From: Halarcobacter sp.
Lineage (GTDB): Bacteria > Campylobacterota > Campylobacteria > Campylobacterales > Arcobacteraceae
Direction: 5' to 3'
DNA: 64,000 nt
Assembly: GCF_963676935.1 (NCBI RefSeq)
Contig: NZ_OY781470.1
Span: forward strand, 1,522,680-1,586,679
Below are positions 1-7,955 of this stretch, piece after piece. How positions within the stretch are numbered: the stretch's first letter is position 1; every line of letters begins with the position of its first letter. The notes beneath the pieces were generated by a model. The model ran no database searches. It saw only the letters and a list, made by a program, of their open reading frames with translations, and was not told the DNA's origin. The translations under genes were made by a program, and so were the position numbers.

Positions 1-699
1 AACAGGTATTGTTCTTGGATTTCCAGCATTATCACTACCTTCTGATAACATCCAAACTGCATCATCCTCTAAACCAATATCATCTAATACAGTTTTAAGC
101 ATAACTCCTGTCCATTGAGCACAACTCATCATACCTTTCATAAATTGAAGATTATTAAATTGTGGTCCTCTCCATCCTGTTGAACCATTTGCAGGACACT
201 CAATAAAGTAAATTCTGCTTTCGCTTGGATATTTTTTTAAGTCATCTAAAGTTAAAACAACTTCTCTTTTAACCTTTCCATGAATCATTAATCTAAATTT
301 ACTTGGATCTACATGTGCAGTTCCTCCATGATCTCTTGTAAAGAAAAGACCATTTGGAGTTATTATCCCCTCAGACTCATGTACAGGACACATCGATACT
401 GATGCATATGCATCACCTGATGATAAAAGATCTGTCGTTCTTCTAGTATTATTGTGTTCATAAGGTGAAGGTATTCCATATAGATTTTTAGTAACCGGAT
501 CACCTAGTTTTACTCCCCATTCAGCTTCTTCAACTATAGTAGCATCATCTGCTTTTAGTTTTACTGGAGATAAAACATTTGCTGCAGCAATAGCTCCCGC
601 TGAATAAACTGCAGTTTTTCTAAAAAAGTCTCTTCTGCTTAATTTTTTATTATCTACAGTTGAAAGTTCTTTTTCAGAATTTTTGATAACTTCCGTCAT
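1..699 (-). CDS. soxC: Sulfane dehydrogenase subunit SoxC (partial, N-terminal 233 residues)
   Basis: The leftward reading frame is open from an ATG at 699 to the window edge, so only the N-terminal half is seen. It starts after a perfect AGGAGG ribosome site. Residues 21-26 are SRRDFF, a twin-arginine export signal followed by a hydrophobic stretch, so the protein goes folded to the periplasm. The body matches the sulfite-oxidase fold: the YGIPSPYE and GIITPNGLFF blocks, and FIECPANG with Cys near 168 as the molybdenum ligand. In the family, SoxC with the cytochrome SoxD oxidises the sulfane sulfur bound to SoxYZ during thiosulfate oxidation. SoxD would be expected downstream, outside the window. 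The divergent neighbour is moeA, which makes molybdenum cofactor, a sensible partner. Sulfite dehydrogenase SorA is the main alternative, but the wording of the motifs favours SoxC. Confidence 0.88.
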   Translation of the reverse strand, partial: MTEVIKNSEKELSTVDNKKLSRRDFFRKTAVYSAGAIAAANVLSPVKLKADDATIVEEAEWGVKLGDPVTKNLYGIPSPYEHNNTRRTTDLLSSGDAYASVSMCPVHESEGIITPNGLFFTRDHGGTAHVDPSKFRLMIHGKVKREVVLTLDDLKKYPSESRIYFIECPANGSTGWRGPQFNNLQFMKGMMSCAQWTGVMLKTVLDDIGLEDDAVWMLSEGSDNAGNPRTIPV

Positions 700-753
700 T
701 ATTCCTCCTTAAAAAATCAGTTACTAACGCCAAACCCAAAATAAATCTACTTT

Positions 754-772
754 ACTTATAATAGTTATAAGT
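754..772. promoter_or_regulatory. Inverted repeat upstream of soxC (possible operator/promoter)
   Basis: ACTTATAA and TTATAAGT form a perfect 8-bp inverted repeat around a 3-bp spacer, 55-73 bp upstream of the soxC start. It overlaps -10-like TATAAT/TATTAT sequences on both strands. It could be a regulator site or only AT-rich symmetry around a promoter. The rest of the 362-bp gap between soxC and moeA (700-1061) holds the palindrome at 796-809 and no coding sequence that I can support. Confidence 0.35.
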
Positions 773-795
773 TGCCCTAATGATGGCTACCCTAA

Positions 796-809
796 AAGTA
801 AATTTACTT
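796..809. promoter_or_regulatory. Perfect 14-bp palindrome in the soxC-moeA gap
   Basis: AAGTAAATTTACTT reads the same on both strands and lies centrally between the divergent soxC and moeA genes. Its position suits a dimeric regulator controlling one or both sides. No binding protein is suggested by the sequence itself. Confidence 0.3.
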
Positions 810-1061
810 AAACTTATACGTATCATAACACCCAATTATATAAGTTTTTGTTATATAATGATGTATCTATTATTACGACATTTTTTCCTTAAGTCAATTA
901 TTTTTCATGTAATATTTTAAAAAATTTCGTTTCGTAACATAATTAATATAACTTGCTATTTAGATGCTATTTTAAACATAAAAATTACTTAAATTAGACC
1001 TCTAAAGTGAACTTTTTTTTAGTATATGTTAATATTCCGTCAACAATTTATGGAGCAAAAT

Positions 1062-2282
1062 ATGAAAAAATATATCAATTATGATGAGTCTTTAACAATA
1101 CTAAGTAATATGGAATTTAAAGGAAAAAATAAGGAAAAACTTTTTTTAATCAATGCACTCGGTAGAACCATTGCTGAGGACATAATAGCGAATAGTAATT
1201 CACCTGAGCACCCTACTTCGGGTATGGATGGTTATGCCATAAAATTTGAAGATCAAAAAAATGAATTTATAGAGATAATAGATAAAAATCCAGCTGGTAT
1301 AGTAATAGATTCTGAAGTTGTTTTAGGTACTACAATTAAAACTTTTACAGGTTCACTTATGCCAAAAGGTGCAGATACTTTAATACCTGTAGAAAATGTT
1401 GAAGTAAAAGATAATAAAATTTATATAATAAATAGTGTACCGAAAGGGTTTGCTGTAAGAAGTATTGGTGAAAACTATAAAAAAGGGGAAATACTTATTA
1501 AAGCAGGTTCTGTTGTAGGTTATGCAGAGATAGGCGTTTTGGCTTCATTAAATATTGGACAAATATATGTTAAAAAGTCTCCTGTAGTAAGTATTGCTAG
1601 TACAGGTAGTGAGATATTAGATATAGGTGAAGAACAAATAAATAATGCACAAATAAGAAGTTCTAACCATCTTACTGTTGAAGCCTTAGCAAAAAAAGCT
1701 GGAGCAAATACTGTTCAAATGGGTATAGTAAAAGATGATATGGATACTATAACGGAGATGATGACAAATGCTTTAGAAGTATCAGATATATTAGTAACCA
1801 CTGGTGGAGTATCAAAAGGTGATTATGACTTTGTTCAAGATGTAGTAAAAGAAAGATTAGGTGCAGAAGTTTTATTTCATGGGGTAAAAGTTAAACCAGG
1901 TGGTCCCCTTTTAATTGCTAAAAAAGAGAATAAACTTATTATCTCATTACCAGGATTTGCATACTCTTCAACAGTGTGTGCTATCTTATATCTTATCCCA
2001 ACGATATACAAATTTATGGGTACTAAAAAGACACACAAAATAGTTAAAGCTAAAATTGATAGAGACTTTCCACGAAAAATGCCAAAAACAGTATTTACTG
2101 CTTGTAATATAAAATATGAAGATGGTGAATATAAAATTGATTTTGATGGTAAAAAACAAGGAACTAGTGCAATTTTAACAAATATGTTAGGAACACCTGC
2201 CTTATTAATTCAAAAAGAAGATAGTGAAGATATAAAAGCTAATGATTTAGTTGATGTATTATTACTAGATGAATTGAAATAA
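1062..2282 (+). CDS. moeA: Molybdopterin molybdenumtransferase MoeA
   Basis: MoeA inserts molybdate into adenylated molybdopterin, the last common step of molybdenum cofactor synthesis in the cytosol. Family motifs are clear: SGMDGYAI near residues 53-60, a FTGSLMPKGADTLIPVEN block, TTGGVSKGDYDFV near 250-262 and PGGPLLIA. The length of 406 aa is normal. I use the ATG at 1062 because GGAG sits six bases before it; an earlier in-frame ATG at 1026 has no ribosome site. One oddity is the segment SLPGFAYSS, where most family members read LPGNPxS; this loop lies at the active site. The divergent soxC encodes a molybdoenzyme that needs this product. The DMT exporter gene follows after two bases, so the two are probably co-transcribed. 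Confidence 0.9.
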   Translation: MKKYINYDESLTILSNMEFKGKNKEKLFLINALGRTIAEDIIANSNSPEHPTSGMDGYAIKFEDQKNEFIEIIDKNPAGIVIDSEVVLGTTIKTFTGSLMPKGADTLIPVENVEVKDNKIYIINSVPKGFAVRSIGENYKKGEILIKAGSVVGYAEIGVLASLNIGQIYVKKSPVVSIASTGSEILDIGEEQINNAQIRSSNHLTVEALAKKAGANTVQMGIVKDDMDTITEMMTNALEVSDILVTTGGVSKGDYDFVQDVVKERLGAEVLFHGVKVKPGGPLLIAKKENKLIISLPGFAYSSTVCAILYLIPTIYKFMGTKKTHKIVKAKIDRDFPRKMPKTVFTACNIKYEDGEYKIDFDGKKQGTSAILTNMLGTPALLIQKEDSEDIKANDLVDVLLLDELK

Positions 2283-2284
2283 CA

Positions 2285-3190
2285 ATGAAAGAGGGACAAG
2301 TATATTTATTATTAGGACTTTGTGTTTTATTTTGGTCTGGAAATTTTGTTTTAGGAAGATTTGTTAGCTCAGAGATGCAAGCAGTAGAATTAGCTTTTTT
2401 TAGATGGCTATTTGTTGTAATATTAACAATTCCTTTATTGTTTAAAATAGATATTAAAAAAGTTATTAAAGTATATAAAGAGAATTTTTTATTTCTTTCT
2501 TTTTTAGCTTTTATAGGAATCACTCTATTTAATACATTAGTATATATAGCATTGCATACAACAACTGCTACAAATGCACTATTAATTAATTCTATTATTC
2601 CTATATTGATTTTAATACTCTCTTTTTTAATATTAAAAACAAAAATTTCAAAACTTCAAACAATAGGAATCTTATTATCAACTTTTGGTGTAATATTTTT
2701 AGTATTAAAGGGTAACTTGTCAAGTATATTTCACTTAGAGTTTACAAAAGGTGATTTATGGATTATTGCTAGTTCTATAACTTGGGCAACATACTCAACA
2801 CTTATAAAGCTAAAACCTAAAGCATTAACACACCTTGAACTGTTTATATTAATTGTATATGTTGGATTTATATTTTTATTACCTTGGTATCTAATACAAG
2901 GATATTCAATACAAAGAGAATTAACTATTTTACAAAACAACTGGTATTTTTTTGTATATGTATCAGTATTTGCATCTTTAACATCTTTTTATTTATGGCA
3001 TTTAGGGATAGAAGAGATAGGTGCAGAAAAAACAGGACAATTTACCCATCTTATGCCTCTTTTTGGAGCAAGCTTAGCATTTATATTTTTAGATGAGATA
3101 CCACATCTTTACCATTTAATAGGTGCATTGTTTATAGGTGTAGGAATCTATTTATCTTTATTTATAAAAAAACAAAAATATAATACATAG
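2285..3190 (+). CDS. DMT-superfamily permease (EamA family)
   Basis: A 301-residue, strongly hydrophobic protein with about ten predicted membrane helices arranged as two EamA repeats. The first repeat contains SGNFVLGRFVSSEM and the second SITWATYSTLIKLKP, both typical of the drug/metabolite transporter superfamily of inner-membrane exporters. The substrate cannot be read from sequence; relatives export amino acids, nucleosides or other metabolites. It begins two bases after the moeA stop with only a weak ribosome site, so it probably depends on translation of moeA. A hairpin terminator follows immediately. Confidence 0.85.
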   Translation: MKEGQVYLLLGLCVLFWSGNFVLGRFVSSEMQAVELAFFRWLFVVILTIPLLFKIDIKKVIKVYKENFLFLSFLAFIGITLFNTLVYIALHTTTATNALLINSIIPILILILSFLILKTKISKLQTIGILLSTFGVIFLVLKGNLSSIFHLEFTKGDLWIIASSITWATYSTLIKLKPKALTHLELFILIVYVGFIFLLPWYLIQGYSIQRELTILQNNWYFFVYVSVFASLTSFYLWHLGIEEIGAEKTGQFTHLMPLFGASLAFIFLDEIPHLYHLIGALFIGVGIYLSLFIKKQKYNT

Positions 3191-3192
3191 AG

Positions 3193-3215
3193 TTTTTAAG
3201 GTTTTTCCTTAAAAA
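3193..3215. terminator. Bidirectional rho-independent terminator
   Basis: TTTTTAAGG and CCTTAAAAA pair into a 9-bp stem with a 5-base loop in the 40-bp gap between the convergent DMT permease and rmuC genes. T-rich tracts lie on both sides, so it can serve both strands. Confidence 0.75.
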
Positions 3216-3230
3216 TTCTTATTTTTAGTT

Positions 3231-4550
3231 TTAATCTTCTAAAAGTTTTTGAGAGTCAATTCTTTTTTTAGTTTTAACACCAAGTTCAATAAACTCTTCA
3301 CTTCTTCTTATAAGATTACCTTTACCTGTAGTTAATTTATTCATAGCATCATCATAAGCTTTATTAGTTCTATTTATATTAAGTCCAATAGCTTCCATAT
3401 CAGTTACAAAACCTGCAAACTTATCATATAAATCAGCTGCTTTTTTAGAGATTAATAATGCATTTTCATTTTGATGTTCATATCTCCATATATTTTCTAT
3501 TGTTCTTAATGTTGCAAATAAAGTTGAAGGAGACACCAGCATAATATTGTTTTCAAAAGCTGTTTTAAAAAGATTATTATCATTTGAAGCAGCTAACATA
3601 AAAGCCCCTTCAATAGGTATAAACATTAAAACAAAATCTAATGTTTTAACAGCATCAATATTTTCATAACTTTTAACACTTAAACCTTTTATATGAGTAT
3701 ATATTGATTTTATTAACTCTTTAGTTGCAAGCTCTTTTTCCACATCATTTTGTGCTTCTGTATACTTCAAATAAGAACTAAGTGATACTTTAGAATCAAT
3801 AACTATATCTTTGTCTTGTGGAAGATGCACAATTACATCTGGTCTTAGTCTTTTTCCATTTTCATCGGTGTAAGAGCCTTGTGTACTATATTCTACCCCT
3901 TCCCTTAAACCTGTTTGTTCTAAGATTTTAGAAAGTATTAATTCTCCCCAATCACCTTGAGTTTTATTTTCACCTTTTAAAGCTTTAGTTAAATTAATGG
4001 CATCTTGTGAAATTTGATTATTTAGATCTTTTAGATTTTTAATCTCAGTAAGTAATGAAACTCTTTGTTTTGTTTCTTCATTATAGATATCATTTACCCT
4101 TTTTCCAAAAGAGGCTAATTGCTCTTTAAATGGATTTAACATCTGATTTAAGTTATTTGAAGATTTTTTAGTATTTTCTTCAAAAAGTTTATTTGCAAGA
4201 TTTTCAAACTCCTCTTTTAATCTAAGTTTTGAATTTTCTAAAAGTTCTATTTTTTCTTTTAAATTCTCTTCTTTAATTATAAATTCATTTTTTAATTGTT
4301 CTTTTTTATCTTTAAAAGATTCAAGCAAAGAGTTGTATTTAATCTTGGCTTTACTTTTTTCATATTCAATTGTATCCGCAAAATTTGTTTCTAGTAGTTC
4401 TATTTTTTCTTCATAAGAGTTTTTAATTAATTCAAGTTTTTCTTCTAAAGTATTTACTTTTTGTCGCAAGATTAGCCAAATCACTAATCCTGAAACAATT
4501 AAACCTATTAAAAATGATATAACTATAAATAGATTACTATCAATTTGCAT
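3231..4550 (-). CDS. rmuC: DNA recombination protein RmuC
   Basis: The 439-aa product has an N-terminal membrane anchor (about residues 7-26) and a long charged coiled coil to about residue 170. The RmuC core follows, with GDWGELILSKILEQTGL, LRPDVIVHLP, DIVIDSKVSL and LMFIPIEGAF. The core belongs to the PD-(D/E)XK nuclease fold; the IDSK segment supplies the catalytic Asp/Lys pair. In E. coli, RmuC limits inversions at short inverted repeats; its biochemical role is not settled. The start overlaps the end of the upstream M48 protease gene by 11 bases, so the two are translationally coupled. Confidence 0.92.
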   Translation of the reverse strand: MQIDSNLFIVISFLIGLIVSGLVIWLILRQKVNTLEEKLELIKNSYEEKIELLETNFADTIEYEKSKAKIKYNSLLESFKDKKEQLKNEFIIKEENLKEKIELLENSKLRLKEEFENLANKLFEENTKKSSNNLNQMLNPFKEQLASFGKRVNDIYNEETKQRVSLLTEIKNLKDLNNQISQDAINLTKALKGENKTQGDWGELILSKILEQTGLREGVEYSTQGSYTDENGKRLRPDVIVHLPQDKDIVIDSKVSLSSYLKYTEAQNDVEKELATKELIKSIYTHIKGLSVKSYENIDAVKTLDFVLMFIPIEGAFMLAASNDNNLFKTAFENNIMLVSPSTLFATLRTIENIWRYEHQNENALLISKKAADLYDKFAGFVTDMEAIGLNINRTNKAYDDAMNKLTTGKGNLIRRSEEFIELGVKTKKRIDSQKLLED

Positions 4551-5790
4551 CGGCGTAAATACTGTCTTTTAGAGCTTCTTCACTATTTTCATGAACATTA
4601 TAACCTAGTTCTTTAAATCTCTCAACTAAAGGTGGATGAGAGTAATAAAAGAAAATATATAAAGGATGAGATAAAGGAAATGATTTATTCTCATTGGCAA
4701 GTTTTAATAAAGCACTTATCAAATCCTCTTTACTTTGCATATTTGATCCAAACTCATCTGCTGCATATTCATTGTGTCTAGAAATCAATGAAATCAAAGG
4801 CATAAGGAAAAATGAAAGAATAGGAGAAAATAGTAAAAATACTGCGATGATTGCATATGGTTCATTATTTAAACCTAAACCTAAAAATATCTCATCACTT
4901 AAGTTACCAAATATAGCAAAGAAAACAAACATTACTACACCCATGATACCAATATTTTTTAATATATCTCCATTTTTAAAGTGTCCCAATTCGTGACCTA
5001 AAACTGCCAACAATTCATTATGTGATAATTTTTCAATTAAAGTATCAAAAAGCACTACTCTTTTTGTACTACCTAAACCACCAAAATATGCATTTAGTCT
5101 ATTGTCTCTTTTACTTGCATCAACAGAAAAAACACCTGAACTTTTAAAACCAACTTGATTTAACAAGTTTATAATTTTTTCTTCCAATTCTTTATCTTTT
5201 AAAGCTTCAAACTTATCAAACATCTTATCTCTAATAACTGGATACAACATATTTATTAAAATAATAACTGAAAAAATAAAAACAAATCCCCAAATCCACC
5301 AAGTAGAAAAGTTACCTATAATCCAAGAGATTGCAGCAATTACAATTGAACCAAATAATAAAAATAAAATACCAGTTTTTATTGTATCTTTTATAAATAA
5401 AGCTGGTGTCATATTTGAAAAACCATATTTTTTATCAAGTTTAAAAGTTGAATATAAATCAAAAGGTAAGCCAAGTAACCAATTTATAATAATAAATAAA
5501 TTGATAAAAACCACAGCTTTTAAGATACTTGATTCTATTAAAATTAAAGAGTCTAAAGTTTTTAGACCAAAACCAATCCAAATAATAAATAAAATAAAGC
5601 TGTAAAACGATGAAACAATTGTAACTTTTTCTTTTTCAATTGTATAATTCGCTGCTTCAGCGTATCTATTTTCATCTAAAATAATAGGCTTCATATTTTT
5701 TGCATTTTTAACAAAACCTATTTGCATAAATGATGTATATATAGAAACTAAAAAATATAAACAATAAGAAATAACAAATACTTCTAACAC
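4540..5790 (-). CDS. M48 family integral-membrane zinc metalloprotease (Ste24-like)
   Basis: A 416-residue membrane protein with about seven hydrophobic helices. The zinc motif HELGH lies in AVLGHELGHFKNGD near residue 264, and a third ligand, Glu, is likely in HNEYAADEFG. This layout (N-terminal helices, a catalytic loop, further helices and a cytosolic tail) matches the Ste24/CAAX prenyl protease type of peptidase family M48. Bacteria mostly lack prenylated proteins, so the substrate is more likely a misfolded or lipidated membrane protein. It is the first gene of a two-gene unit with rmuC. The function beyond protease is an inference from the family. Confidence 0.88.
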   Translation of the reverse strand: MLEVFVISYCLYFLVSIYTSFMQIGFVKNAKNMKPIILDENRYAEAANYTIEKEKVTIVSSFYSFILFIIWIGFGLKTLDSLILIESSILKAVVFINLFIIINWLLGLPFDLYSTFKLDKKYGFSNMTPALFIKDTIKTGILFLLFGSIVIAAISWIIGNFSTWWIWGFVFIFSVIILINMLYPVIRDKMFDKFEALKDKELEEKIINLLNQVGFKSSGVFSVDASKRDNRLNAYFGGLGSTKRVVLFDTLIEKLSHNELLAVLGHELGHFKNGDILKNIGIMGVVMFVFFAIFGNLSDEIFLGLGLNNEPYAIIAVFLLFSPILSFFLMPLISLISRHNEYAADEFGSNMQSKEDLISALLKLANENKSFPLSHPLYIFFYYSHPPLVERFKELGYNVHENSEEALKDSIYADAN

Positions 5791-5864
5791 TAATTTGTCC
5801 TTTGTATAGTAATTAAAAGTGTTATTGTAGCCTTTTAGAACTTGTTATTTATTGAAAATTAGTA

Positions 5865-6875
5865 TCAATTATCTTCGTTAAGGTCATCTTTAGAAAGACA
5901 AACTTTGTTTCTTCCTTGACGTTTTGCTTCGTATAAAGCTAAATCTGCTCTATGAAGTATTGTTTCAAGATTTGGGTCGTCATGATGAAGCATTGTAACT
6001 CCAATACTTACTGTAAACCTTATTTTTTCCTCTTTTAAAGTTTCTATTTCTAAATTTTCAATTTCATTTCTAATATTTTCAGCAGCTTTTAAAGCTCCTC
6101 TTTCAGAAGTATTTGGTAAAACTGCAGCAAACTCTTCTCCACCAAGTCTTCCGAAAATATCTGATTTTCTTAAGGTATCTCTAGCTTTTATTGCCATTTC
6201 TTTAATAACTTTATCTCCAGCTGAATGTCCAAAAATATCATTTATCATTTTAAACTTATCAATGTCTATCATTAATATAGCTAGTTTTTTATTTTCACGT
6301 CTTGCATAATTAACCATTGGAGCAGACGATTCATAAAAGCTTCTTCTGTTACTTACACCTGTTAAAGCATCTGTCGTAGCTAAAACTTCAAGTTTTACAT
6401 TTATATCATTTAACTCTCTTGTTCTTTTTTCAACAGCACTTTCTAATACTCTTTGATAGTCCATAAGTCTTCTATCTTGTGCATTTTGCTTAATAGCTTC
6501 TAATATTATTAATTCAAAATCTACAGTGTCAAATTTTCTTGGGATGATTTGATAAACTGAGGCATTATTTATTATTTTAGATAAAGAATCGATACTAACA
6601 ATATCTTCAAAAAGTATATTTCTTGTAGTTGGTGAGTTTTTATATAATTCAATAACGAACTTATCACAATCCATCTTAGAATTATCATTTCCTAATATAG
6701 TAATAAGTATTTCATTTCCTGCAATTATGTAGTTGTAACAACCTATTAAGGCCTGTTCTGTACTAATATAACTTTCTACTATATAATCAGAATCCACTAT
6801 TCTAGATATTTTATTATATAATGTATCTAATACTTCAATATTATTATCAATACATGCAATTACATACTTAGCCAT
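5865..6875 (-). CDS. Diguanylate cyclase with a degenerate receiver-like N-terminal domain
   Basis: A 336-residue soluble protein. Residues 1-130 have the rhythm of a response-regulator receiver (an acidic pair in CIDNN, then a LGNDNSKMDCDKFV loop where the phospho-Asp should lie). The usual DxxMP-G pattern is altered, so phosphorylation is doubtful. A helix follows (about 135-165), then a GGDEF domain with an intact GGEEF active site near residue 250 and the inhibitory RxxD (RKSD) five residues before it. It should make cyclic di-GMP and be product-inhibited. It stands alone, with no adjacent kinase. Confidence 0.88.
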   Translation of the reverse strand: MAKYVIACIDNNIEVLDTLYNKISRIVDSDYIVESYISTEQALIGCYNYIIAGNEILITILGNDNSKMDCDKFVIELYKNSPTTRNILFEDIVSIDSLSKIINNASVYQIIPRKFDTVDFELIILEAIKQNAQDRRLMDYQRVLESAVEKRTRELNDINVKLEVLATTDALTGVSNRRSFYESSAPMVNYARRENKKLAILMIDIDKFKMINDIFGHSAGDKVIKEMAIKARDTLRKSDIFGRLGGEEFAAVLPNTSERGALKAAENIRNEIENLEIETLKEEKIRFTVSIGVTMLHHDDPNLETILHRADLALYEAKRQGRNKVCLSKDDLNEDN

Positions 6876-7074
6876 AAACGATTTATCCCAACATTATTTT
6901 AAATTATAATTAATAATTATTTATAAAGGCCCGTATTTTATCTAAAAAAAAATAAAAGAAAAGAATACAAAAACATTATTTCTAATTTTAAAAGTTATTT
7001 ATTAAAAAATAATAAATTTTATTTATTATATTAAGGAAAAAATCAAGCTTTAAAGAAATCTAAATTTATTATAT

Positions 7075-7437
7075 TTATTCAAAAATTTCTAAAATTTGTT
7101 TTGGAATTCTTGCAGGCTTTGAGTTTTTTAAATAAACTAACTTAACTTTTGAAAAAAAAAGTAGTTCATTCTCTCTATAAACTTCTTGTAATATTTCTAC
7201 TCTTACAGCAGTTTTTGACAGTACTTTTGTAGTAACATCTAAAAGGTCACCAAATTTTGCAGATTTTATATACTCAGCTTCAATACCTTTAACAACAAAA
7301 AACTCAGTATCTTGATGAGGAGACAAGCCTTTTTCAAAAAATATATTACTTCTAGCTCTTTCACAAAATTTTAAGTAGTTTGCAAAATAAACTATCCCAC
7401 CACAATCTGTATCTTCATAATAGACTCTTATTTTCAT
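7075..7437 (-). CDS. ybgC: YbgC-family acyl-CoA thioesterase
   Basis: A 120-aa single hotdog-fold protein. The opening VYYEDTDCGGIVYFANYLKF followed by ERAR is the family signature, with the catalytic Asp in the EDTD segment and the usual Tyr/Asn/Tyr neighbours. YbgC enzymes hydrolyse acyl-CoA or acyl-carrier-protein thioesters and in many bacteria belong to the tol-pal cluster. No tol or pal gene is adjacent here; the gene stands alone. A GGAAG site precedes the ATG. Confidence 0.9.
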   Translation of the reverse strand: MKIRVYYEDTDCGGIVYFANYLKFCERARSNIFFEKGLSPHQDTEFFVVKGIEAEYIKSAKFGDLLDVTTKVLSKTAVRVEILQEVYRENELLFFSKVKLVYLKNSKPARIPKQILEIFE

Positions 7438-7574
7438 ATTTTTACTTCCTTATACAAAAGAGAAATTATACTTAAACTTAACAAAGTAACAAATCAAAAT
7501 ACATTTGAATTTATGCTAATTCTTTCTATATTTTAGTTGAAAATAAAATTTATACAAAATTGGAATTTTTTGAA

Positions 7575-7775
7575 TTAATTAAGAAAAATCTCTTCCTCAA
7601 TTAGTTTTGGCATCATTAAACCTATCTCTTTATAGTTATATTTTAAACTCTTAACTACAAGAGAATATAGCCTATGATTTTTATATTTTTCATGCCATTT
7701 ATTTTCTTTATTTTCATATATATTAAAATATTCAAATCTTATTTTATAAGCTTCTTTTGTTAACTCTTCTTGCAT
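7575..7775 (-). CDS. Small hypothetical protein (66 aa)
   Basis: A short leftward frame with an ATG at 7775 and a modest AGAG ribosome site. The product is charged and tyrosine-rich (about a quarter of the residues are Lys or Glu), with no signal peptide, no membrane helix and no Cys. I do not recognise a family. It sits alone in the gap between ybgC and a divergent histidine kinase. It could be a chance frame. Confidence 0.45.
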   Translation of the reverse strand: MQEELTKEAYKIRFEYFNIYENKENKWHEKYKNHRLYSLVVKSLKYNYKEIGLMMPKLIEEEIFLN

Positions 7776-7955
7776 CTATTCTCTTTTTTAAAATAATGTT
7801 TATTTAAATCAATTTATCATACAAATAATAATTATTATCCTTTGATTTTAATTATACCTAAAAATAGTACTTTCTATCAATTTTAATATGAATATTTTAA
7901 TTAAAATTACTGTAGAATAATTATTCATTTTATAAATTTATAACACCTGAGCAAC

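Noticed and set aside
1026-1061. Upstream ATG as moeA start.
   Set aside because: No ribosome site precedes it, while GGAG is well placed for the ATG at 1062.
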